Source of the DNA: Thiopontia sp964344785
GTDB lineage: Bacteria; Pseudomonadota; Gammaproteobacteria; GCF-002020875
DNA length: 64,000 bases
Direction: 5' to 3'
NCBI GenBank assembly: GCA_964344785.1
Contig: CAYFOR010000002.1
Span: forward strand, 1 to 64,000
Position numbers and translations under genes: made by a program. This document shows, piece by piece, positions 17,252 to 24,982 of this stretch. Each line of letters opens with the position of its first letter. Within the stretch, counting starts at the first letter, position 1. The notes beneath the pieces are model-generated. The model saw only the letters and a list, made by a program, of their open reading frames with translations, was not told the origin of the DNA and made no database searches.

Positions 17252-19567
17252 TTGGCGCGTACGAAGAGACAGGAAGAGCATAACCCGGCCAGCCGAACAG
17301 GTCGTGGCATGAGAGAGGGGGCGCTTTTTCTCAGCGTTGCCGTAACGCTCTATCTGTGGGCATCACTCTATACTTTCAGCCTCAATGATCCGGCATGGAA
17401 TTTTGCGGCACCGGTCACTCAATATCACAATTCAGGCGGTGTCTTCGGTGCCTGGTTTGCCGACATCCTCTTCACCATCCTGGGAATCATGGCATGGCTG
17501 TTGCCGCCAGTGGTTGGCTGGCTGGGGTGGCTGCTGTTTGTCGACCGGGCGCGCCTGCTCCGTTTCGATCCCCACCTGCTGGCAATTCGGGTGGGTGGGT
17601 TTCTGATGACGGTTTTGGGCGGCGCAGGGCTATCCTATCTCCATTTTCACCGTTTTGATCAGGTGCTGCCTGCCAAGACCGGTGGTGTTCTGGGGGATTG
17701 GATCGGCAGCCTCTTCCTGTCGGTGATCGGTTCTTTCGGCAGTACGATTTTTCTATTGGCACTCTTTCTTACCGGGATGTCGCTCTTTACCCACCTCTCC
17801 TGGTTGGTGGTGATGGAGCGGATTGGTGCAGCAGTACTGGAAGGCATGTTGAGACTGCGTTCCATTCCGGAAAAGCTGAATGAGATCAAGGCAGGGCGAC
17901 AGGCCAGAGAAGAGAGAGAGCAGCAGGTTGAGAAGGCGCGCAGCAAACCGCGACAGCGGAAAAAGCCGAAGATTGAGCCCAAGCTGGGGTCGATCGAGAT
18001 CAGCGAACGGGCACTGAAGGAGACTCAGGGGTCGCTCTTCGATGAGTTGACGACCAACTATGCCAGTCAGGGGGACGTTGCTCCGCCACCACTCTCGCTG
18101 CTGGATAAACCGGTCTCGCTGGAAGGCGGGTATTCCAGAGAGATGCTGGAGGCACTCTCCCGTCAGGTGGAACTGAAGTTGAGGGAGTTTGGCGTTGAGG
18201 TCGAGGTGGTTGCGGTACAGCCGGGACCAGTCATCACCCGTTTCGAACTCTCTCCGGCACCAGGTTTGAAGGCGAGCAAGATTACCAACCTCTCCAGTGA
18301 TCTGGCCCGTTCATTGACACTCCAGAGTGTCCGTGTGGTGGAGGTGATTCCCGGTAAATCGACGATTGGCCTCGAGATACCCAACGAGATACGTGAGACG
18401 GTCTCTCTGTCGGAGATCCTGGCTTCAAACGAGTACGACAAGTCGAAGGGCGAACTCTCACTGGCATTGGGCAAGGATATCTCCGGGCAACCGCAAGTTG
18501 CCAATCTTGCCAAGATGCCCCATCTGCTGGTTGCAGGCACGACAGGTTCCGGTAAGTCCGTCAGTGTCAATACCATGATCTTGAGTCTTCTTTTCAAATA
18601 TTCACCGGAGCATGTGCGGTTGATCATGGTGGACCCGAAGGTGGTGGAGCTGTCTGTGTATGACGGGATTCCTCATCTGCTGGCGCCTGTTGTTACGGAC
18701 ATGAATGAAGCAGCCAGTGCACTGCGATGGAGCGTGGCGGAGATGGAGCGGCGCTACAAGTTGATGGCAAGCCTCAATGTACGCAGCATCAGCGGTTGCA
18801 ACAAGAAGATACAGGAGGCGATTGAGGCCGGTGCACCACTGGTCGATCCGTTACAGGCGATGGATGAGGGGGAGGAGCATGAGCAGCCTCTGCTGGAGCA
18901 TCTGCCCTATATCGTGGTAGTCGTTGATGAGATTGCCGACCTGATGATGTCCGTGGGCAAGAAGGTTGAGGAGCTGATTGTCCGCATTGCCCAGAAGGCG
19001 CGTGCCGCCGGAATTCATCTGATCCTTGCTACGCAGCGTCCGGATGCTACGGTGATCACCGGTCTGATCAAGTCCAATGTACCTTCACGCATTGCCTTCC
19101 AGGTCACTTCAAGAACAGACTCCAGAGTGATTCTTGATCATAATGGTGCCGAGAGCCTGTTGGGCCGGGGCGACATGCTCTATCTGCCGATGGGGGCCGG
19201 TATTCCAAACCGTGTGCATGGTGCCTTTGTCGGTGACGATGAGGTACATCGGGTTGTTGAGCATCTGAAGAGTGGTTCCGAACCGCAATATATCGAGGAC
19301 GTGTTATCCACACCAGAGAGTGGTGAAGGGGCAACAGCTGCTGAAGGTATGGATGATGCCGAGAGTGATGCACTCTATGACGATGCAGTCCGTATCGTTA
19401 CTGAGAGCCGAAATGCATCGGTTTCAAGTGTGCAGCGCCGTCTTCGGGTGGGTTACAACCGTGCCTCCCGTCTTGTTGAGGCAATGGAGTATGCGGGTGT
19501 GGTCAGTGCGGTAGGCCCCAACGGTCAACGTGAAGTGCTGGCTCCGCCACCGGTGGAAGTTGAGTGA
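17252..19567 (+). CDS. ftsK: DNA translocase FtsK
   Basis: A 771-aa septal DNA pump coordinating chromosome segregation with division. Four N-terminal membrane helices (within about 20-190) are followed by a short charged linker, the alpha/beta motor and a gamma winged-helix domain (last 65 residues, DALYDDAVRIVTESRNASVSSVQRRLRVGYNRASRLVEAME), which reads KOPS. Walker A is AGTTGSGKSVSVN and Walker B VVVVDEIADLMM. TTG 17252 has GAGGG eight bases upstream. The linker is much shorter than in E. coli, as in many non-enteric species. Confidence 0.95.
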   Translation: MARTKRQEEHNPASRTGRGMREGALFLSVAVTLYLWASLYTFSLNDPAWNFAAPVTQYHNSGGVFGAWFADILFTILGIMAWLLPPVVGWLGWLLFVDRARLLRFDPHLLAIRVGGFLMTVLGGAGLSYLHFHRFDQVLPAKTGGVLGDWIGSLFLSVIGSFGSTIFLLALFLTGMSLFTHLSWLVVMERIGAAVLEGMLRLRSIPEKLNEIKAGRQAREEREQQVEKARSKPRQRKKPKIEPKLGSIEISERALKETQGSLFDELTTNYASQGDVAPPPLSLLDKPVSLEGGYSREMLEALSRQVELKLREFGVEVEVVAVQPGPVITRFELSPAPGLKASKITNLSSDLARSLTLQSVRVVEVIPGKSTIGLEIPNEIRETVSLSEILASNEYDKSKGELSLALGKDISGQPQVANLAKMPHLLVAGTTGSGKSVSVNTMILSLLFKYSPEHVRLIMVDPKVVELSVYDGIPHLLAPVVTDMNEAASALRWSVAEMERRYKLMASLNVRSISGCNKKIQEAIEAGAPLVDPLQAMDEGEEHEQPLLEHLPYIVVVVDEIADLMMSVGKKVEELIVRIAQKARAAGIHLILATQRPDATVITGLIKSNVPSRIAFQVTSRTDSRVILDHNGAESLLGRGDMLYLPMGAGIPNRVHGAFVGDDEVHRVVEHLKSGSEPQYIEDVLSTPESGEGATAAEGMDDAESDALYDDAVRIVTESRNASVSSVQRRLRVGYNRASRLVEAMEYAGVVSAVGPNGQREVLAPPPVEVE

Positions 19568-20184
19568 AACAGCGATTTATAAAGCTCGTCATACTATTGC
19601 TGCTGGCTCCACATCTTGCCTGGGCCAGTGAAACTGCAGCTCTTGAATCATTCTTTGAATCACTGGAGACACTTCAGTGTGATTTCAAGCAGCGGGTATA
19701 TGACGGGAATGGGGCTGTGGTCGAACAGACCGAGGGAACCATCGCCATCCGGCGTCCGGGTCAGTTTCGCTGGATCACAACAGTGCCGTATCAGCAGGAG
19801 GTGATCGGGGATGGAGAGCGGATCTGGATCTATGATCCCGATCTGGAACAGGTGACGGTGCGGCGACAGAAAGGCGTATTGAACAGTACACCGGCACATC
19901 TGTTGACCCAGCAATTTCCGTTGCGTGAGGCGTTCAATCTGGAAACGGTTGATCGTTCGGATTCCCTGCAGTGGATCGAACTCAAACCACTGCAGGAAGG
20001 GGGGGGATTCGAACGGTTGATGGTGGCGATGGCGCAGGGGGCGCTACGACAGATTGAGGTGGAGGATAGTATCGGGCAGCGCACCGAGATCATTCTGGTC
20101 GATGTACGAACCAACCGGGCACTCTCTCCACAGCAATTTCAATTTGTCCCGCCTGCAGGCGTTGATATCGTTGGGGACTATTGA
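19564..20184 (+). CDS. lolA: Outer-membrane lipoprotein carrier protein LolA
   Basis: A 206-aa periplasmic chaperone that ferries lipoproteins from LolCDE to LolB. A signal peptide (KLVILLLLAPHLAWA) precedes the LolA fold: LESFFESLETLQCDFKQRVYD, GTIAIRRPGQFRWITTVPYQQEVIGDGERIWIYDPDLEQVTVR. GTG 19564 overlaps the ftsK stop (GTGA). The ftsK-lolA-rarA order is conserved in gammaproteobacteria. Confidence 0.94.
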   Translation: MKQRFIKLVILLLLAPHLAWASETAALESFFESLETLQCDFKQRVYDGNGAVVEQTEGTIAIRRPGQFRWITTVPYQQEVIGDGERIWIYDPDLEQVTVRRQKGVLNSTPAHLLTQQFPLREAFNLETVDRSDSLQWIELKPLQEGGGFERLMVAMAQGALRQIEVEDSIGQRTEIILVDVRTNRALSPQQFQFVPPAGVDIVGDY

Positions 20185-21467
20185 TGGTGGTACCTCTGGC
20201 GGAGAGGATGCGTCCTGTATCACTGCAGCAGTTTGTCGGGCAGGCGCACCTGCTTGGAGAAGGAAAACCGCTACGACAGGCTATTGAGTCGGGCAATCTC
20301 CACTCGATGCTGCTGTGGGGGCCTCCCGGTACGGGCAAGACCACACTGGCGAGGCTGCTTGCTCACTATGCCAGTGCCGATTTTCTGGCTATTTCAGCGG
20401 TACTTTCAGGGGTGAAGGAGATCCGCAATGCGATTGAGCAGGCCAATCGGGCCAGGGAACTTGGCAGAGGAACCCTGCTGTTCGTCGATGAGGTACACCG
20501 TTTCAACAAAAGTCAGCAGGATGCCTTTCTCCCCCATGTCGAGGATGGCACCTTCACCTTTATTGGCGCAACGACCGAAAATCCATCGTTTGAACTCAAT
20601 AATGCACTGCTCTCACGTGCCCGACTCTACCGTCTCAGGCCGCTGGACGAGACAGCACTGAGAGAGATTGTCGGACAGGCCATACAGCGTGAGGAGAGCA
20701 ACATCGAGCTGTCGGATGAGGGGCTGGAACTGCTGATTTCGGTAGCGGACGGGGATGCGCGAAGAGCACTCAATATACTGGAGATCCTGATGCATGCAGT
20801 GGATCAGGAGGCCTCCGGGGAGAGAGTGGTCTCCCGGCAGTTGGTGGCACAGGTGGTGGCAGAGGGTTCTCGCCGTTTTGACAAGGCGGGAGACCTCTTT
20901 TACGAGCAGATTTCAGCACTGCACAAGTCGGTTCGTGGTTCCAATCCCGATGCGGCACTCTATTGGTTTGCGCGGATGGTGGATGGTGGAGTGGACCCCC
21001 TCTACGTGGCCCGGCGAGTGGTACGTATGGCAAGCGAGGATATTGGCAATGCCGACCCACGTGCATTGCAGATGGCGTTGAATGGCTGGGAAAGCTTTGA
21101 GCGTCTGGGGAGCCCCGAAGGTGAGTTGGCCATTGCCCAGGCAATCTGCTATCTGGCGATCGCTCCCAAAAGCAATGCGCTGTACAAGGCGTGGAATGGT
21201 GTGATGGCTGACGTGAAACAGGGTGGAACGGCAGAGGTCCCGGTTCATCTCCGTAACGCTCCAACCCGGGTGATGAAGGAGCTGGGGTATGGTCGCGCAT
21301 ATCGCTACGCCCATGATGAACCGGATGCCTATGCTGCTGGGGAGACCTATTTCCCGGAGGCAGTTGGAGAGCAGGTCTACTATCATCCGGTTGAACGCGG
21401 GATGGAGATCAAGATCAAGGAACGGTTGGAGTATCTGCGGGCACTGGATCGTGAAACGAGGAAATAG
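20184..21467 (+). CDS. rarA: Replication-associated recombination protein RarA (MgsA)
   Basis: A 427-aa AAA+ ATPase acting at stalled replication forks, related to clamp loaders. It has RPVSLQQFVGQAHLLG, Walker A LLWGPPGTGKTTLA, Walker B LLFVDEVHRFNKSQQDAFLP, sensor 1 FIGATTENPSFELNNALLSR and the tetramerisation domain with RMASEDIGNADPRAL. ATG 20184 overlaps the lolA stop by one base (TGATG). Confidence 0.95.
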   Translation: MVVPLAERMRPVSLQQFVGQAHLLGEGKPLRQAIESGNLHSMLLWGPPGTGKTTLARLLAHYASADFLAISAVLSGVKEIRNAIEQANRARELGRGTLLFVDEVHRFNKSQQDAFLPHVEDGTFTFIGATTENPSFELNNALLSRARLYRLRPLDETALREIVGQAIQREESNIELSDEGLELLISVADGDARRALNILEILMHAVDQEASGERVVSRQLVAQVVAEGSRRFDKAGDLFYEQISALHKSVRGSNPDAALYWFARMVDGGVDPLYVARRVVRMASEDIGNADPRALQMALNGWESFERLGSPEGELAIAQAICYLAIAPKSNALYKAWNGVMADVKQGGTAEVPVHLRNAPTRVMKELGYGRAYRYAHDEPDAYAAGETYFPEAVGEQVYYHPVERGMEIKIKERLEYLRALDRETRK

Positions 21468-21681
21468 CGATAGAAATCAAAATAGGATAGCTCTTAAGTG
21501 TGATGTGGCCTGATCTATTGCTGATCAGATCAGATGTCCATTGTGGTGGGAGGGTAGGGGGCATGGTTTCTGCTAGCCAGTCGCCATGTGTCAAATAATG
21601 GGGTTATCCAGCTTTTTCCATTTTGGGGTAGCCGTATTGTGGACAATAATTACCTAATCTAGTGAGAGTGGCTGAATCAAC

Positions 21682-21933
21682 ATGTCTAGTGAAGAGTTGA
21701 AAACGTTTCTTGCAAGCTGGCTGGCGGAGATCGACGAGTTCTCTCTGAAGAGTCTGCATCATCGGTTGATCAAGAATGGTGTCTGCAAAAAGGGGACCTC
21801 CAGACGGGACCTGGCGAGGGTCCTGATGGAGTTGGAGGATGAGGAGGTGTTGAGCCTGATTCGAATTGATGAATTTGATGAAGACGACCGCTTCAAGGAT
21901 ACTCCGATGTGGACTGCGTTCAGAAATGAATAG
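21682..21933 (+). CDS. Small acidic hypothetical protein
   Basis: An 83-aa protein not recognised. It is rich in Leu, Glu and Asp, with a predicted helical N-terminal half (EELKTFLASWLAEIDEFSLKSLHHRLIKNG) and an acidic C-terminus with FDEDDRF. No signal peptide or membrane segment is evident. It stands alone between rarA and the convergent yceD, preceded by about 210 bp containing AT-rich sequence (GGACAATAATTACC) that could hold a promoter. The codon pattern looks real, but the function is unknown. Confidence 0.6.
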   Translation: MSSEELKTFLASWLAEIDEFSLKSLHHRLIKNGVCKKGTSRRDLARVLMELEDEEVLSLIRIDEFDEDDRFKDTPMWTAFRNE

Positions 21934-21962
21934 GGTTGTTGCCGCACAACAGGTACGATGAC

Positions 21963-22472
21963 CTAATGCTTTAACTGCTCCAGTATCTGGAAGGGGTTCT
22001 GACGCTGCTCTTCAGGGAGTTCGGTCGAATCCTGAAGGAATTGAGTTGCGTTGCACTGATCCGGCTCATGACTGACGACGACGGGGATTGCCAGAATCAG
22101 TTCATCCTCGATGAATTCATGCAGGGAGAAGTCGTGGTCATCAATCAATAGTGGTTCATACTGCTCCGGCAGCGTCTCCTCTTCCTGTTCGTGCTGGATC
22201 AATGCCATGTCGAATCGGCTCTCCAGTGTAACCTCCACCCGTTCCATGCAGCGCTGACAGGGGAGATTGACGGTTGCCTGGAGGGTCCCCTGTAGCAGGG
22301 GAATCTCAGCCTCGTCCATGCTGAATTGTATGTCAATAGAGACACTCCCCTGGTTGTCGGCAAGCATGGATTGGGCGCGCTCCATGGCCTCCAGATTCAG
22401 GCGCTGTTGAATCGATTTGCCAGCACGGGCAAAACTGATTGGAGAGAAGTGGTCGGGTAGATGGTCGGACAT
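21963..22472 (-). CDS. yceD: YceD/DUF177 family protein
   Basis: A 169-aa protein of the YceD (DUF177) family linked to 23S rRNA accumulation. It has the family CxxC region LPCQRCMERVEVTLE and the following acidic part DMALIQHEQEEETLPEQYEPL. In most gammaproteobacteria yceD is followed by rpmF; here the next downstream gene is convergent, 29 bp away, and no L32 gene lies within the window. It is divergent from maf, as in the usual yceD-yceF pair. Confidence 0.88.
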   Translation of the reverse strand: MSDHLPDHFSPISFARAGKSIQQRLNLEAMERAQSMLADNQGSVSIDIQFSMDEAEIPLLQGTLQATVNLPCQRCMERVEVTLESRFDMALIQHEQEEETLPEQYEPLLIDDHDFSLHEFIEDELILAIPVVVSHEPDQCNATQFLQDSTELPEEQRQNPFQILEQLKH

Positions 22473-22551
22473 GGTCGAGGGAATGGTATGATCTGCACCC
22501 CATTGAACGCAACCGTAATCTGAAACAGCTTAACTGATAGATACTTCAAAC

Positions 22552-23139
22552 ATGGTCATTCCACTGCCGCTTGTACTGGGTTCCAGCTCACCGTTCAGAA
22601 AAGAGTTGCTTACTCGTTTGAAACTGCCGTTTGAGACCTGCTCGCCGGATATCGATGAGACGGCATTGGACGGTGAAACGCCACAGCAGCTGGTGGAACG
22701 GTTATCGATTGAGAAAGCCCGGGCCGTTGCCGGGCAGTTTCCGGCGCATCTGGTGATCGGTTCCGATCAGGTGGCTGTCAATGAGGGTCGTATCCTGGGC
22801 AAGCCGGGTAGCTTTGAGCGTGCGGTAGAGCAGTTGTCCGCAGCATCGGGCAGGAAGGTGCAGTTCTTTACCGGCCTGACCCTGCTCAATAGTGCCAATG
22901 GTCAGTATCAGAGTGAAGTGGTCCCGTTTGCAGTGCACTTCAGGCAGTTGAGTCAGAATCGGATTGAGCGATACCTGCAGGCTGAGCAGCCCTATAACTG
23001 TGCGGGCAGCTTCAAGTCCGAGGGGTTGGGGATTACCCTTTTCGATCGACTGGAGGGGGATGATCCCAGTGCATTGATGGGATTGCCACTCATCCGTCTG
23101 GTCAGGATGCTGGAGCGGGAAGGGGTAGAATTTCCCTGA
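22552..23139 (+). CDS. yceF: Maf/YceF nucleotide pyrophosphatase
   Basis: A 195-aa house-cleaning enzyme; the YceF subgroup hydrolyses m7GTP. It has the Maf start LVLGSSSPFRKELLTRL, DIDETALDGETPQQLVERLSIEKA, VIGSDQVAV and AGSFKSEGLGITLFDRLEGDDPSALMGLPLIRL. The gene lacks a strong Shine-Dalgarno. Its 3' end overlaps the convergent HAD gene by 38 bp. Confidence 0.92.
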   Translation: MVIPLPLVLGSSSPFRKELLTRLKLPFETCSPDIDETALDGETPQQLVERLSIEKARAVAGQFPAHLVIGSDQVAVNEGRILGKPGSFERAVEQLSAASGRKVQFFTGLTLLNSANGQYQSEVVPFAVHFRQLSQNRIERYLQAEQPYNCAGSFKSEGLGITLFDRLEGDDPSALMGLPLIRLVRMLEREGVEFP

Positions 23140-23782
23140 TCTTCAGGATTGAGTCGATGCAGGCGAGTGGTGCGAATTGTTGCAGTCGCTCCGCTTCATG
23201 GACACCATAGCAGACTCCAATCGAGGCCATATTGGCCTGCTGGGCCATCTCCAGATCGTATTCGGTATCCCCAATCATGACCGCATTCTCTGCGTCGATC
23301 TGCAGCGCTTCCAGGATCTCAAACAGCATCTGGGGATGGGGTTTGGATCGGGTCTCATCTGCGCAGCGTGTGATGTCAAAGGTATCGTTCAAGCCGATTT
23401 CATTCAGTGTGTGGTCCAGACCACGTCGACTCTTGCCGGTTGCTACCGCTATTTTGACGCCGCCACGGCGTAGTTGATCAAGCAGTTCCATGACTCCGGG
23501 GAAGAGGTCTTCACGCACCTGTTTGACCTGCAGGAAATGGCTTCGGTAGTGGTCGGCGAGCGTATGGGCAAAAGCCGCATCACTCCCCGGGTAGAGCATG
23601 GAGCAGGCCTCCAAAAGACCCAGGCCAATCACATTGCTGACCTCGTTGTCACTGCGTGGTGCCAGCCCCATGTCCGATATTGCACCATGCATACAACGCA
23701 CAATCAAATGCACGGAGTCCATTAGTGTTCCATCCCAGTCAAAGATGACCAATTTGATGGGGGCATTCATAAGTTGCGACAT
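23102..23782 (-). CDS. HAD-family phosphatase next to rluC
   Basis: A 226-aa HAD hydrolase of the phosphoglycolate-phosphatase type that normally follows rluC. Motif I is VIFDWDGTLMDS, motif II VATGKSRRGL, and motifs III/IV KPHPQMLFEIL with VMIGDTEYDLEMA. Its ATG (MSQLMNAP) sits three bases from the end of MITE A3. The matching Shine-Dalgarno AGGAGAG was left 150 bp away on the far side of the element, next to the duplicate ATG at 23932. Expression may therefore be reduced or rely on the in-frame ATG at 23770. Confidence 0.9.
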   Translation of the reverse strand: MSQLMNAPIKLVIFDWDGTLMDSVHLIVRCMHGAISDMGLAPRSDNEVSNVIGLGLLEACSMLYPGSDAAFAHTLADHYRSHFLQVKQVREDLFPGVMELLDQLRRGGVKIAVATGKSRRGLDHTLNEIGLNDTFDITRCADETRSKPHPQMLFEILEALQIDAENAVMIGDTEYDLEMAQQANMASIGVCYGVHEAERLQQFAPLACIDSILKIREILPLPAPAS

Positions 23783-23784
23783 GA

Positions 23785-23926
23785 GTAACTGTTCATTGGT
23801 ACTCGTAACTGATTCAGATTGCCTCTGAAATTCGTCAGATCAAGGCGTGAAATGTGAGTTTATACGTATAAATGTCCATTTCACAACACAGAGCTGGTGG
23901 ATTTCAGAGGTGAGCTGAACAGTTGC
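23785..23926. mobile_element. IS66-like MITE inserted across rluC/HAD junction (copy A3)
   Basis: A 142-bp element in the opposite orientation to the other copies. Its ends are GTAACTGTTCA and, on the other strand, GCAACTGTTCA. It is flanked by the perfect 8-bp direct repeat CGACATGA (23777-23784 and 23927-23934). The centre is a strong palindrome around TTTATACGTATAAA with arms CAAGGCGTGAAATG and CATTTCACAACACAGA. It occupies the whole intergenic gap and supplies the last codons and stop of rluC. Confidence 0.92.
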
Positions 23927-24879
23927 CGACATGATTCACTCTCCTGGAGTCGTTGAAGCACCTGCTGCAATGGTTCTGGGAGCGGGGCCTCCAGCCGTAC
24001 CGTTGTCTCATCCTTGGGGTGGGGAAAGGCGATTTGGTGTGCATGCAGGAAGAGTCGCCTCAGGCCCATGTCGGCCATCTGCCGGTTGAACCGGTCATCA
24101 CCATATCGCTTGTCGCCAGCCAGTGGATGGTGAATATGGGCACCATGAACCCGGATCTGGTGCGTACGACCGGTGATGATTTCCACCTCGGCCAGGGTTG
24201 CATGCTCGCATGAGAGTCGTGGCATGAAGTGGCTCTCTGCCTCTTTTCCCTTTGTGCTCACCTGTACCAGACGCTCTCCAGACTTCAGTACACTTTTTTG
24301 CAGGGGGGCCGTCACATGCTTCCCTTTTCTCATCCTCCCCTTGAGCAGGGCGAGATATTGCTTCGTCACCCGCTGTTCACGGATCGACTGGTGCAGAGCG
24401 CGCAGTGCACCACGTCGCTTGGCGATCAACAGCAATCCGGAGGTTGCACGATCCAGCCGATGGACCAGTTCATAGCCGCCGGCCTCTTCACGAAGTGCCC
24501 GAAAAGACTCGATGACACCAAACTGGATGCCGCTGCCTCCATGAACGGCGATGCCGGAAGGTTTGTTGATCGCAATCATGTGCCGATCTTCATAAATAAT
24601 CGCAGACTCCAGCCACTCGACCGATTCGACTTTGGGGGGGGGCTTCTGTTCAGTCGTCCGAATGGGTGGGATTCTCACCTGATCTCCAGACTGCAGGCGA
24701 TAGGTCTGTTTGACGCGTTTCTTGTTGACCCTTACCTCGCCTTTGCGCAGGATACGGTAGATGCGGCTTCTGGGAACCCCTTTCAAGGCAGTGATGAGAA
24801 AATTATCAATCCTCTGCCCTTCCTGCTCGTTGGAGATCTCTACCAAACGTACCTGGTTGGAAGTGGGAAGGTGATCCAT
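23881..24879 (-). CDS. rluC: 23S rRNA pseudouridine synthase RluC
   Basis: A 332-aa enzyme that isomerises U955, U2504 and U2580 of 23S rRNA (E. coli numbering). An S4 domain (about 19-80, RIDNFLITALKGVPRSRIYRILRKGEVRVN) precedes the catalytic domain with HRLDRATSGLLL (catalytic Asp) and the RTHQIRVHGAHIHHPLAGDKRYG block. The final 14 residues (QLFSSPLKSTSSVL) are encoded by MITE A3. Removing the element restores a frame ending ESESCRNL followed by a stop that overlaps the HAD gene. Confidence 0.93.
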   Translation of the reverse strand: MDHLPTSNQVRLVEISNEQEGQRIDNFLITALKGVPRSRIYRILRKGEVRVNKKRVKQTYRLQSGDQVRIPPIRTTEQKPPPKVESVEWLESAIIYEDRHMIAINKPSGIAVHGGSGIQFGVIESFRALREEAGGYELVHRLDRATSGLLLIAKRRGALRALHQSIREQRVTKQYLALLKGRMRKGKHVTAPLQKSVLKSGERLVQVSTKGKEAESHFMPRLSCEHATLAEVEIITGRTHQIRVHGAHIHHPLAGDKRYGDDRFNRQMADMGLRRLFLHAHQIAFPHPKDETTVRLEAPLPEPLQQVLQRLQESESCRQLFSSPLKSTSSVL

Positions 24880-24982
24880 ATGGCAGTTACTGCAGGATTG
24901 GGTTGTTTGAGGAGAGGGGATCTATACCCCTGACGGTCATGATTCAGAAACGTCGATTGTACCAGTTAAACCGCCAGTGCTC

